DNA from: Brevibacillus sp051967035
Lineage (GTDB): Bacteria > Bacillota > Bacilli > Brevibacillales > Brevibacillaceae
Length of the DNA: 64,000 nucleotides
Assembly (NCBI RefSeq): GCF_051967035.1
Contig: NZ_JBQCKK010000016.1
Span: 26,201-90,200 of the forward strand
Reading direction: 5' to 3'
The first letter of the stretch is position 1. Each line of letters opens with the position of its first letter. The notes under the pieces were generated by a model. The model was not told where the DNA came from, did no database searches, and saw only the letters and a program-made list of their open reading frames with translations. Made by a program: the position numbers and the translations under genes. This document shows, piece after piece, positions 43,433 through 51,612 of this stretch.

Positions 43433-43566
43433 TTGTTTCAAGACAAAAAACTTGTGAATTGGGATAAAATTTTCACATCGAAAAGAAAGTCCTTTGTGAA
43501 CAGGGTGTCATTTCCCTACCAAAGATATTCCATATATCGCCAAAAAAGGGCTTATGGTGTAAAATT

Positions 43567-44109
43567 ATGTCGGAGGATGGTCATGAGAATGCTCTTAAGA
43601 CCTATTACAAAGGAGGGATATATATAAGCGAAACTGTACAAAAGGGGCAGATTGAAGAGTATGTTTCGATGCCAGTGCATGACTACATCAAAACAAGGCT
43701 TGATGACCAAATAACTTGGTATGACAACAAAAGCATATCCGCTCAACGGAAATATAAACGTCTCCAAGGAGCCGAAATTGTCTTGGCTGCTATGATCCCA
43801 TTTCTCAGTGGATATGCTGACAAGCACTGGTCCATTCCTTTTGCGATTTCCTTAATGGGAACACTTGTTGTGATTATCGCCGCACTCACTAGGCTAGGCA
43901 AATACCATGAAAACTGGATCGAGTATCGATCTATTTGTGAGTTGCTTAAGCACGAAAAATATTTATACCTGACTGGTACAAGCCCATATGAAGAAAGAAA
44001 CTTTCAGCTCCTGGTTCAAAGAGTCGAAAGTTTCATTTCTTCCGAAAATTTTAACTGGTCGCAACTTGCTACCTCTACCGATGAGAAGAAAAAGCATATC
44101 AATCGTTAA
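43567..44109 (+). CDS. SLATT/DUF4231 two-helix membrane protein (candidate defence effector)
   Basis: 180 residues from the first ATG, which lacks a good ribosome site; an in-frame ATG at 43669 (MPVHDYIKTRLDDQITWYDN) may be the true start. Two membrane helices, about residues 70-85 and 91-108, are followed by GKYHENWIEYRSICELLKHE and KYLYLTGTSPYEERNF, the DUF4231/SLATT pattern. SLATT proteins are predicted pore-forming effectors tied to nucleotide second messengers. A TIR-domain gene follows 247 nt on, with one opposite-strand gene between. Role in defence is inferred from family and context. Confidence 0.82.
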   Translation: MSEDGHENALKTYYKGGIYISETVQKGQIEEYVSMPVHDYIKTRLDDQITWYDNKSISAQRKYKRLQGAEIVLAAMIPFLSGYADKHWSIPFAISLMGTLVVIIAALTRLGKYHENWIEYRSICELLKHEKYLYLTGTSPYEERNFQLLVQRVESFISSENFNWSQLATSTDEKKKHINR

Positions 44110-44302
44110 CTTTCTCATAAGTTTGCTCAAAGATTTCAGGTTTGCAAGGATACTGCTCACCCGCAACTCCAGTAATGACCCAGTCTCCCGGTTCAGCCTT
44201 CATTAAGCCTTCCAGAGTTTGAATGGTCACTGCCGTAGTGGTTTGATAGGCTTCTATTGTTACTGGCTTTTTGCGGTACTTACCTGCATTTAATTTTCCC
44301 AT
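44099..44302 (-). CDS. Small phage-type PGDYG-like protein
   Basis: 67 residues starting MGKLNAGKYRKKPVTIEAYQ behind GGAGG at 8 nt, ending PGDWVITGVAGEQYPCKPEI plus FEQTYEKVND. This is the small protein seen widely in Firmicute phages and mobile elements (KYRKKPV..IEA ... GD[YW]I..G..GE.YPCKPDIFE); function unknown. It lies antisense between the SLATT and TIR genes; its stop overlaps the SLATT stop by 11 nt. Confidence 0.78.
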   Translation of the reverse strand: MGKLNAGKYRKKPVTIEAYQTTTAVTIQTLEGLMKAEPGDWVITGVAGEQYPCKPEIFEQTYEKVND

Positions 44303-44355
44303 ATACCATCCCTCCAATATGAAAAAAACTTTAAAAGTAAGGAGAGTGATGCACG

Positions 44356-44775
44356 ATGGCAAAAACATACAACATTTTCATTAGTCACGCATGGAAGTAT
44401 TCCGAGCACTATAATAAAGTGGTTCAGTGGCTTAATGAAGCCCAGTCAGAAGGTACCTTCAATTGGAAAAATTATTCTGTCCCCGAACATGATCCAGCTA
44501 TCGACCCGAATACCGAAGTTGGTAAAGCACAACTGAAAGCAGCCTTAGACTCTCAAATTAAACCTGCGTCGATTGTTATTATTCTTGCTGGCATGTATGT
44601 TGCCCACAGTTATTGGATTGACTTTGAAATTGACACAGCTAAATCGTATGAAAAATACATTATTGGCGTCAAACCATGGGGTCAAGAACGTATTCCCACA
44701 AAAGTTTCTGATAATGCAGACATTATGGTTGGCTGGAACAAAAGCTCGATTGTAAATGCAGTTGCTGCAAGGTAA
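44356..44775 (+). CDS. ThsB-like TIR domain protein
   Basis: 139 residues, a stand-alone TIR domain of the MTH538/DUF1863 (ThsB-like) group. It opens KTYNIFISHAWKYSEHYNKV, continues NYSVPEHDPAIDP and VIILAGMYVAHSYWIDFEID; the Glu in YWIDFEIDTA is at the position of the catalytic glutamate of NAD-cleaving TIRs. YIIGVKPWGQERIP follows. In Thoeris such proteins make a cyclic ADP-ribose-type signal after phage infection. Next to a SLATT membrane protein and followed by a proline-rich peptide. AAGGAG is 11 nt before the ATG. Enzymatic activity is inferred. Confidence 0.87.
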   Translation: MAKTYNIFISHAWKYSEHYNKVVQWLNEAQSEGTFNWKNYSVPEHDPAIDPNTEVGKAQLKAALDSQIKPASIVIILAGMYVAHSYWIDFEIDTAKSYEKYIIGVKPWGQERIPTKVSDNADIMVGWNKSSIVNAVAAR

Positions 44776-44798
44776 TAATTTGAATGAGGTGTTTGAAA

Positions 44799-44924
44799 AT
44801 GGTATTTAATCCTCCAAATCCAAAACCAGGTCCAGGGCCGATTCCAGGACCTAAGCAACCAAGTTATCCACCAAGTCCAATGCCGCCATCTCGACCGATG
44901 CCTCCAATCAAACCTCCAAGATAA
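44799..44924 (+). CDS. 41-residue proline-rich peptide
   Basis: ATG behind GAGGTG at 7 nt, 23 nt after the TIR stop. The product begins MVFNPPNPKPGPGPIPGPKQ and ends PMPPIKPPR; nearly half the residues are Pro, with no hydrophobic segment and a basic end. The arrangement PPxP/PxxP repeats suggests an extended polyproline ligand for a protein partner or wall-spanning tail. No family recognised. The ribosome site, tight spacing and clean codons argue it is translated, but low complexity makes this less certain. Confidence 0.6.
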   Translation: MVFNPPNPKPGPGPIPGPKQPSYPPSPMPPSRPMPPIKPPR

Positions 44925-44946
44925 CTCATCTCAAATTGATTATAAC

Positions 44947-44982
44947 TCCGCCGCCAATTTCTTACCAGCGACAGGCGGCGGA
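44947..44982 (+). terminator. Hairpin after the proline-rich gene
   Basis: Perfect 9-bp GC-rich stem TCCGCCGCC/GGCGGCGGA with an 18-nt loop, 22 nt after the stop codon. There is no proper T run, so it may protect or pause the transcript rather than end it. Confidence 0.5.
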
Positions 44983-45109
44983 TGACTTTCTCTCCCTTTA
45001 ATTCAACACTACAGTTTTATTTGTCTGCACCCACTTTACCGACAGCCCCGAGGATAGCCGCCAACTCTCGATCCGGTGAGTATGCGAATCCGAACACGAT
45101 TTGTTATAT

Positions 45110-45931
45110 TAGGGTTTGCTGAACGAAGCGCGTGAAAAACTGGAGGATATCATCGACACGTTGCATGCTCCGTTGATCGGTCATGCCCGCAAACCACGGA
45201 CATATCGGAAGATAGCACGAAAACAGTTCCTGGCCGTGGCCAAACAGCATCGGGCAAGCGGCAAGGTCATTCGTCGAGCGATCGGCAAGCAACTTCAGTA
45301 TGTTGCACGTAACCTTCGAATCATCCATGACCTGGCCTCGCAGCAGTCATTGTAGATTCTGAGCCGGAAACAGTATCGCGACTTGCTTGTGATTCAAGAA
45401 CTGTATCGGCAGCAACGCATCATGTTCGAGCGAAGGTCGCACCAGATTGAAGATCGAATCGTGAGCATCAGTCAACCACACGTTCGCCCGATCGTACGCG
45501 GCAAAGCGAAAGCCCGTGTGGAGTTTGGTGCCAAGGTATCCGTTACCATGGTGAACGGATATGCGATTTTGGAACGCCAGTCGTGGGATAACTTCAACGA
45601 GGGCTTAACGCTGATCGAAACCCTTGAAACGTAAAAGAGGCGCTTCGGCTTTTACCCGAAGGCGGTACTGGCCGAGCAGATTTATCGCACGCGGGAGAAC
45701 CGGGCGTTTTGCCAAACACATGGCATTCGCTTGAGCGGTCCTGCGCTTGACCGTATTCGAGCATGCCTTGTGAAAACGAGCGAAACCGTCATCGCACTTC
45801 AACTCCTGGTGATGAACCTCGAGCGCAGGCTGCGGGATCTTTTTGTCCGATACATCAGACGGCTGTTTGGATTCCGTTCGACAGATTTTTTGTCCATTTG
45901 TGCCATGTAAAGAATCGTTCAGCAAGCCCTA
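45110..45931 (+). mobile_element. Decayed IS5-type insertion sequence
   Basis: Bounded by inverted ends TAGGGTTTGCTGAACGA (45110-45126) and its complement with one mismatch (45915-45931). 822 bp, well short of a complete element of this group, with a broken transposase inside. No target duplication is evident. Confidence 0.75.
45116..45910 (+). pseudogene. IS5-family transposase remnant
   Basis: The readable parts are an HTH-side segment (LHAPLIGHARKPRTYRKIAR), then IQELYRQQRIMFERRSHQIE, SISQPHVRPIVRGKAKARVE with FGAKVSVTMVNGYAI, then FYPKAVLAEQIYRTRENRAF with CQTHGIRLSGPALDRIRA and a terminal LQLLVMNLERRLRDLFVRYI. They sit in one frame interrupted by a TAG at 45353, then shift frame near 45634; part of the catalytic region before the C-terminus is deleted. 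Inactive. Confidence 0.85.
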
Positions 45932-46249
45932 TTTACTCAATTGCTTCTCAATATTCCGCCCGCCGTACATAATACGGATGATTGCAACAGTTTCCCGATC
46001 TTCAATGGGCAGATAAAATACCAGGTAGTTATCAACCGGCAAAACCCGAAGCCCCTTACTGTGCCACGGTTCCTTTTCATACAGGCGGCAGCGGAAAGGC
46101 ATTTCATTTAGTTTTGCCGCAGCTTCCATAATACGTTTCGTCTGCTTTCTTGCAATTTCAGACTCAAGCAGGGAGTAAGCGATGTATTCGTAAATTCCGC
46201 GCAGGTCGTTTTCCGCCCGCTCGGTATAAACCACTTTCCAAGCGCTCAT
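45929..46249 (-). CDS. RelE/ParE-type toxin
   Basis: 106-residue toxin of a type II module. WKVVYTERAENDLRGIYEYI, RIMEAAAKLNEMPFRCRLYE and VLPVDNYLVFYLPIEDRETV are the ParE/RelE pattern; RelE-type members cut mRNA on the ribosome, ParE-type members poison gyrase, and sequence alone does not settle which. The ATG overlaps the antitoxin stop by 4 nt; the gene ends within the inverted end of the decayed IS. Confidence 0.88.
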   Translation of the reverse strand: MSAWKVVYTERAENDLRGIYEYIAYSLLESEIARKQTKRIMEAAAKLNEMPFRCRLYEKEPWHSKGLRVLPVDNYLVFYLPIEDRETVAIIRIMYGGRNIEKQLSK

Positions 46250-46551
46250 AGCCCGTAATCCTTGTTTATCCTGTCAAAAACCTTTTCCGCCGTGACAACC
46301 TTCCCGCTGTTTAAATCAGCCATGCCTTTCTCAATTTCCGCATTAAACTGTTCCTCGCTGAGCTCTTCAATAGACAAAGGCTTATTTTGAGGAAGCTTCA
46401 TATCAAACGGAATTCCGCGCTGAAGCACAACCTGACGCAGAAAAAGCCCGATTGCGTTAGACATGGGAATGCCCAGCTGCTCAAGCACCTTTTCGGCCTG
46501 TTCCTTAATTTCAGGCTCAACACGGGCAAATATATTAGCTGTTCTTGCCAT
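46246..46551 (-). CDS. RelB/DinJ-type antitoxin
   Basis: 101 residues. ARTANIFARVEPEIKEQAEK, then EQLGIPMSNAIGLFLRQVVL is the ribbon-helix-helix N-terminus of DinJ/RelB; the acidic C-terminal part (IEELSEEQFNAEIEKGMADL) would wrap the toxin. Start at 46551 behind GGAGG at 9 nt. A TATAAT (46577-46582) upstream lies in an AT-rich, partly symmetric stretch, likely the autoregulated promoter. Confidence 0.9.
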   Translation of the reverse strand: MARTANIFARVEPEIKEQAEKVLEQLGIPMSNAIGLFLRQVVLQRGIPFDMKLPQNKPLSIEELSEEQFNAEIEKGMADLNSGKVVTAEKVFDRINKDYGL

Positions 46552-46859
46552 TTCAAAACGCCTCCTTCTGCAATATATTATACCCGATTGTATTGCGATA
46601 TGCATGCGTTTCGCAAATTTAGGTTGAGTCAAGCTATTGCGGACACCTTTTTTTACTTCACTGTGGTTCCCTTCTCTTGAAAGCGTTTTATTTTACGCTG
46701 ACTCCTTGTTTCCACTCGTTTTTTGCTTCATCCGCGAAGGGCTTTTAAGGCCAGCCCGGTAGGGCTGCTTTGATATGGCCCGTGCAACAGGCGGATTATC
46801 CCGTTTATATAGCCTTTTGCCTGTTCTTTGACATCCCGCAGCAATCCTTCACTTCCTCT
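46552..46859. other. Region between antitoxin and ISLre2 remnant
   Basis: 308 nt. Besides the antitoxin promoter it contains, on the minus strand at 46728-46856, an open stretch in the frame that follows the transposase stop (VKEQAKGYINGIIRLLHGPY, then QSSPTGLALKALRG) with no start codon. It reads like the end of a lost coding sequence of unknown family. TGAGTCAAGC near 46624 recurs near 47995 on the other side of the transposase remnant and may mark the element ends. Confidence 0.4.
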
Positions 46860-47847
46860 TTAGTCTGACCGCCTAACGCCGTCCCTCATGTCACGTATTT
46901 GCGCCACTCGTTTCGGTGCTCCTCCCCAATCTTTTCCTCTGGAGCGGATTCTACTGTTGTAAAGCAAGGTATCTGTATCAAAGGATGCCAACGATTTGTA
47001 CGGTTGGCCACGTCTCTGGCAGCTGACCCAGGAATCGGCGCAATTCTCGCGCCACATGAAAGCGATCCAGTGTGTAAATACAGCGGTGAAAGTATGATTC
47101 GCATCCTCCGATCCATTCGGCTCCATCCCCATTGACCACCAGCCACGTGTTTTCATCCATGTCATAATGACGAACGAGAAAGTCGCCAAACCCTTCCCAG
47201 AAGTCTCCCTTCCTTGTATGCAGGTAATGTCGTTTGACCTAAGACGCACTCGGCCTCCCTCTTGTTCCCATCCCTCATGTACGACCGCGATTCGATTTTC
47301 CATCCCCCGTTGGCGTTGTCGTTGCAAGCTTGTGTAGAGTCCATCCACTTCCACAAACAGCAAGCGAACCGACCTTCGGGTCGCCTCCGGCAACACGGTT
47401 GCCCCCTGCTCCATTCGAGTTATCAATTTGTCTCGGATTGCCTCATGGCTTAATGCCCGATATCCCAGCAACGCTTCCAGGCGGTTGGCGCTGTCCCGGT
47501 ACGAGGGACCTTGGCTGGCAAACTCGATCGCTACCTCTTCCAAAAACGGGCTGAGCTTCTCCCGCCCGTCAAAAGCCAGCATGTGGTCCAACAAAAACAC
47601 ATGCTGACCCTTCACTCGATCCTGATACAATCGCCGTTTGAATCGAACCGTACCAAAGAGCGTGTCGATCTGCACTTCTCGCTGATCCTTCAAGCGAAAT
47701 CGAGTATGATCCCGTTGATGCATCAGATACTCGTCCAGCAATTCCAGCATGCGTGCCCATACCTGCTGCAAATTGTTCCTGTAACTTCCGAAATAACAGG
47801 GTTTCAAGCTCTTTCATTGTCGGAAATTCCGTGTTACACTGACGCAT
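46860..47847 (-). pseudogene. ISLre2-family (UPF0236) transposase, frameshifted
   Basis: ATG at 47847 behind AAGGAGGAG; MKELETLLFRKLQEQFA is in one frame, LLDEYLMHQRDHTRFRLKDQ with REVQIDTLFGTVRFKRRLYQ and the DSANRLEALLGYRALSHEAI region in the next, and DENTWLVVNGDGAEWIGGCE with YFHRCIYTLDRFHVARELRR in a third, so at least two frameshifts (near 47790 and 47165) break it, and the C-terminal part is scrambled. The Asp of WLVVNGDGAEW is the usual catalytic region of this family. Confidence 0.85.
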
Positions 47848-48209
47848 AGGGGTTTCTCCTCCTTGGTTTGTGTTGGTTTTTTGGCGATTTACACTTTACC
47901 AAGAAGAGAAGCCCTTTTCTATACCCTCCTACTGATTTTTCTTCAATTTCTTTTCTGTTTGCCCACGAACATTTTACTCATACCTTATGTCCCACTATGA
48001 GTCAAGCCAAGACTGTCAAGTTTTCTTCGGCCTGTGAAATCTGATATCCCTCCCACATTGAGTCCAGCCTCTCTTCCGTCTGAATCGTCCCCATCGTCCA
48101 TCAGGATTCCAATAATCTACTTACAATAATAGATTACATTACGATCGTTATAACGATGGGCAAGATTATTACAATGGGCTTCCCTCTCCCTTCTTTGCTT
48201 CGTGGTTGG
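47848..48209. other. Non-coding stretch with palindromes
   Basis: 362 nt with no gene I can support. It holds the leader of the ISLre2 remnant, an inverted repeat AATCTA/TAGATT near 48114-48135, and the perfect 14-bp palindrome ATCGTTATAACGAT at 48144-48157, shortly after the end of the thioredoxin-like gene. The palindrome could be an operator or an element end; nothing links it to a gene. Confidence 0.45.
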
Positions 48210-48860
48210 CTAATTGGACGGCTTCATCCACTCCAATTTGATTTCGGAGATGCCGTAGACCGCCAAAGTATGAGCGAGCAACGTCTTCATTCGATCGGTT
48301 TCTTCCATGCTCACTTTATTTGTCGAACGGAGCGTTACGATGCAAGAATTATGATGAAAGGAAACCCGCTCAAGCGAAGTGTCTGCCGGAAACGGATTGT
48401 CAAATCCTTCAGGCCGGGTGCGCAACAATTGTTTAATCGCTGTGATTCTTGGCGCTTTAACGGAAGTCTTGTTGATCACCGTTGTCTCCACCGGAACGGC
48501 GTTGCCGTTTTGGAACAAATAGATCGTGTAAGTTTCGGTAGTCTCCCGGTTTTCTTCCCGCGGCGCTTCCGATCGCAGCGATCCTTCTTCTATCTGTCCA
48601 AACAAGTTCCATACCTCTTCCGTTTCTTTAAAACCTTCAATACGGTACAATTCAACGCCGCTGTCATCCAAAAAGAGCGTGGTGGGATTCATCTTAATGC
48701 GATATCGATTGGTCGTTTCATGGTCAACATCCACATAGACGACTTCATATGCAAGCTCTTTTTTGCAGGCAAGCAATTCTCCGATGACCGTATTCATGGA
48801 GCGGCCCATCGGACAAGCGGATAGTGTAAACAAAATCAATTTTTTAACCGATTGACTCAT
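48210..48860 (-). CDS. Thioredoxin-fold protein with GerMN-like C-terminal domain
   Basis: 216 residues. Residues 1-85 form a thioredoxin-like fold with CPMGRS in the active-site position (one Cys only, so not a classical disulfide oxidoreductase) and MNPTTLFLDDSGVELYRIEG with the cis-Pro region. Residues 110-216 (TYTIYLFQNGNAVPVETTVI, AIKQLLRTRPEGFDNPFP, SCIVTLRSTNKVSMEETDRM) look like a GerMN domain. No signal peptide. It is the last gene of a TlpA-CcdA cassette. I know no named protein with this pairing. Confidence 0.72.
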   Translation of the reverse strand: MSQSVKKLILFTLSACPMGRSMNTVIGELLACKKELAYEVVYVDVDHETTNRYRIKMNPTTLFLDDSGVELYRIEGFKETEEVWNLFGQIEEGSLRSEAPREENRETTETYTIYLFQNGNAVPVETTVINKTSVKAPRITAIKQLLRTRPEGFDNPFPADTSLERVSFHHNSCIVTLRSTNKVSMEETDRMKTLLAHTLAVYGISEIKLEWMKPSN

Positions 48861-48880
48861 GCGGCATAACCTCTCCCGTC

Positions 48881-49438
48881 TTATTTGATATTGGAAACAG
48901 CTTCTTTCATCATGTCGTAATTAATCGCGCCCTGAAACTTTTCCCGAATCACTCCGTCCGAGTCCAGCAAGAATGTCGTGGGATAGGCGACAACCTGATA
49001 GGTTTGCATGACTTCTCCTTCCTTGTCCAGAACGATGGGGAACGTGAGCTGTTGCTCTTTCACAAATGCTTGTACGTTATCCGGATTTTCCTCGGTAGGT
49101 GTCAGGTTAACACCCAAAATCACAACGTCTTTCGATTGGTAATCCTCATAAAATTTTTGCATATGGGGCATTTCCACCCGACACGGCGGACACCATGTCG
49201 CCCAAAAATTGACCAGCACTTTCTTGCCCTTAAAATCAGACAGGTGAACCGTGTTCCCCTGCAAATCCGTAAGCGCAAAGTCCGGCGCAAGCTGCCCCTT
49301 CAGAATGCCCGTCTCCAGGTTTGCTTCCCCCGATTCCGCAATTTTTCCGGTTTCTGAAGAAGACTTGTGAAAATAATCATATCCGCCATAAACGACGAGC
49401 CCTATCAAAACCAGAACAGCGATCATGCTTTTTTTCAT
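48881..49438 (-). CDS. Membrane-anchored thiol-disulfide oxidoreductase (ResA/TlpA-like)
   Basis: 185 residues from the ATG at 49438 (GTGGAG nearby). An N-terminal helix (SMIAVLVLIGLVVYGGYDYF) anchors it outside the membrane. The domain carries LVNFWATWCPPCRVEMPHMQ, the CPPC pair, and VAYPTTFLLDSDGVI with cis-Pro. ResA-type proteins keep apocytochrome c or other exported thiols reduced using electrons from CcdA, whose gene lies just upstream. Confidence 0.93.
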   Translation of the reverse strand: MKKSMIAVLVLIGLVVYGGYDYFHKSSSETGKIAESGEANLETGILKGQLAPDFALTDLQGNTVHLSDFKGKKVLVNFWATWCPPCRVEMPHMQKFYEDYQSKDVVILGVNLTPTEENPDNVQAFVKEQQLTFPIVLDKEGEVMQTYQVVAYPTTFLLDSDGVIREKFQGAINYDMMKEAVSNIK

Positions 49439-49456
49439 CCGTTTCATCTCCACTCG

Positions 49457-50179
49457 TTAAAAGTTGATCTCCCAAAACGTATATTGGGATAACCAGGCGC
49501 TGATCTTCTGCAATTGCCCGGTAAACAACAGAAACCCCAGCCCGATGAGCAGCCAGCCATTCAGTTTGGACAGAAGAGGGATCCATCTGTTCATTTTTTT
49601 CATGAACTGCAGCGAATACGTCAGCAACCATGAAATCAGTAAAAACGGAACACCCAACCCGAGCGAATACACGGCCAACAACCCAATCCCGTTCCACAGC
49701 GTTTCGGCAGACCCGGCCAGAAGCAAAATGGATGACAACGCCAACCCTACACAGGGACTCCAGCCGGCGCTAAAAGCCACACCGGTAAGTAGCGAACGGA
49801 TTGCGCCGCGGCTCCTGTTCGTTTTGATTTCCCATGTTTTACCGGACATCAACAGCCGGAGATTTAATAATCCGGCCATTTGCAGACCAAACACAATAAT
49901 CAACAGACCGCTTATTTTTTGGATCAAATCGCGTTCCTGGGCAAAGAAGCGGCCAATAAAGCTTGCCGAAGCCCCCATCGCGATGAAAACGAGACTAAAA
50001 CCCACAATAAAACTAAGAGACTGAACAATCAGTTTCCCCCGATGCACGACCAGTTTGCCATCTTGAAAGGACGAGCCCGTCAAATGGGAAACGTAAGCGG
50101 GGATGAGCGGAAAGACGCAAGGGGATAAAAAGGATAGCATCCCCGCGGCAAAGGCTGCGAAAACCGAAATATTATCCAT
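49457..50179 (-). CDS. CcdA-like transmembrane thiol reductant carrier
   Basis: 240 residues, six membrane helices. The two redox cysteines are in FLSPCVFPLIPAYVSHLTG near residue 21 and AGWSPCVGLALSSILLL near residue 142, the CcdA/DsbD-beta pattern that passes electrons from cytoplasmic thioredoxin to extracellular partners such as the adjacent ResA-like protein. Starts within the upstream membrane-protein gene (8-nt overlap). Confidence 0.93.
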   Translation of the reverse strand: MDNISVFAAFAAGMLSFLSPCVFPLIPAYVSHLTGSSFQDGKLVVHRGKLIVQSLSFIVGFSLVFIAMGASASFIGRFFAQERDLIQKISGLLIIVFGLQMAGLLNLRLLMSGKTWEIKTNRSRGAIRSLLTGVAFSAGWSPCVGLALSSILLLAGSAETLWNGIGLLAVYSLGLGVPFLLISWLLTYSLQFMKKMNRWIPLLSKLNGWLLIGLGFLLFTGQLQKISAWLSQYTFWEINF

Positions 50180-50852
50180 GAGAACCTCCTTTTTTCACCT
50201 TCTCGTCCAACCAGGCCCATCCGGTCAAACCCGTGGCAACGAGCAGAAAAATCAACTGCTGTTTGTTGAAGGACAAAAGCCACATCGAACGATCGGGGAC
50301 CAGAAACCATAGCATCACATGACCAATCGAGAACCAAATGGCATATACAATTCCTTCCGGAGAATCGGATCCTCTTGAAGAAAACGAGAAGGACATGAAA
50401 AGAACCGCGGATAATCCGGCGCTTGCCGCATGAAACCAGGCCGGCTCCTCCCCGATCATGAATAACAACACTTGGCAGGCCGACCAACCCGCAAAGGCAT
50501 ACGTTATTAAAATGTCCACCCACATTTTTAAAGGAACGTTCTGCTTCGAAGCCTTCAGCCAAATATAGGTCACGGCAACCAGGCTTGCCATCCATTTCCC
50601 ACGTTCCCCGCCATCGAAATAGATGAAAGAAACAGGCTGTTGGATGACTTCAACCGGATGAAAGAGCAGGTAGCTCGCTTTCCAGACGATCAGCCACAGC
50701 CAGAATGCGTTGGATACGCAGGACAAGATCAACCCCCGCTCCGGCATGTTTCGGAGCCGATATTGTAACATCAACCAGCCCGCCGCCCCAAAACTGAAAT
50801 ACAAAATCAATTGTCCGTTCAAGACAAAAGAACCGATTTGAATGCTGTGCAC
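50172..50852 (-). CDS. Polytopic membrane protein, distantly Lgt-like
   Basis: 226 residues with about seven membrane helices. The N-terminus (MHSIQIGSFVLNGQLILYFS) has the look of prolipoprotein diacylglyceryl transferase, but I do not see the Lgt catalytic signature with its essential Arg and His, so the function is unknown. GTG start behind a G-rich AAAGGGGGTGGGG. First gene of the cassette with CcdA, ResA-like and thioredoxin/GerMN-like proteins. Confidence 0.7.
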   Translation of the reverse strand: MHSIQIGSFVLNGQLILYFSFGAAGWLMLQYRLRNMPERGLILSCVSNAFWLWLIVWKASYLLFHPVEVIQQPVSFIYFDGGERGKWMASLVAVTYIWLKASKQNVPLKMWVDILITYAFAGWSACQVLLFMIGEEPAWFHAASAGLSAVLFMSFSFSSRGSDSPEGIVYAIWFSIGHVMLWFLVPDRSMWLLSFNKQQLIFLLVATGLTGWAWLDEKVKKGGSHG

Positions 50853-50909
50853 CCCCCCACCCCCTTTGTAGATGAGGATAACGTTCCTTTTTAAAGAAAT
50901 GATTAAGCT

Positions 50910-51180
50910 ATGGGTAAACCCCTAATTCGTACAAAATCAAAGATCACCGGGGACAAACCGGTTATGTCACTACGCAGAGCCGGTACATATCCGTGGGGGG
51001 GTTACTTTTCCGGCGAAACTGCGCAAACCGCTGCCGGAACAGCCAAAAACGTGACTGAAGCCAGTATGAAATATTTGGGGGCGCCTTTCGAATTTGGTTC
51101 CTGTCGCTCCGATAACCGGACTCTCGATTGCTCGGACTTTGTCAGACAAGCGATTAAAGATGGGGCAGGCTTCATCCTTG
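50910..51180 (+). pseudogene. NlpC/P60 peptidase fragment
   Basis: The frame from 50910 contains VTEASMKYLGAPFEFGSCRS, then LDCSDFVRQAIKDGAG, the Cys half of an NlpC/P60 cell-wall hydrolase. The later His part is absent; the frame runs on to 51545 through unrelated sequence. No signal peptide precedes it. Truncated and presumably inactive. Confidence 0.65.
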
Positions 51181-51196
51181 GGGTAATCGATAGCAT

Positions 51197-51508
51197 TGAT
51201 TTCGTCAAGTCTTTTCCACGGACCCGTTTCAGCAGAAAGGCGGATATGTATTGCGAACTTCCGGTGTCATCATGGCTTATAAACCATATAACCCCAAAGG
51301 ACGGCGAATCGAACATTTTCTCGTTCAAAATAAACCGCTTAAACCGGATGCCATATACCGAATTGTCAGTGCCGGCGAACAAATCCTTGGGCAATATCAG
51401 TCTGTCAAGAAACATTCAGGAATTCATGCCCATGATGCGATCAGGCACTTTTTTCAGGCCCATCAAACCATTGAAATTCATGATACGCCCCGCATTTTCA
51501 GTATTTAG
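51197..51508 (+). pseudogene. 5'-nucleotidase C-terminal domain fragment
   Basis: In a different frame from the NlpC/P60 piece, the translation reads FSTDPFQQKGGYVLRTSGVI, KGRRIEHFLVQNKPLKPDAI and YRIVSAGEQILGQYQSVKKH up to a natural stop. This is the substrate-binding end of the UshA/SoxB-like 5'-nucleotidase family. The metallophosphatase half is gone, and the piece abuts the NlpC/P60 fragment, so a deletion fused two gene ends. Confidence 0.7.
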
Positions 51509-51612
51509 CGGTTATGTGCACAAGCACAGGCAACCTCTGGCATGATGCCTTGCGAAACGCATGCCGTTAGAGATCAGTTTTGGCAAAATGATGAATGTTA
51601 GACTCAAAAATC

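Noticed and set aside
46728..46856. A small gene on the minus strand after the ISLre2 remnant
   Set aside because: No start codon or ribosome site after the preceding stop; reads as the tail of a lost gene.
48156..48824. Plus-strand frame opposite the thioredoxin/GerMN-like gene
   Set aside because: No ribosome site and no domain; the minus-strand frame has a clear thioredoxin fold and fits the operon.
50172..50852. Annotating the membrane protein as Lgt
   Set aside because: Only the N-terminal look is shared; the essential catalytic Arg/His signature is not seen and a normal lgt is expected elsewhere.
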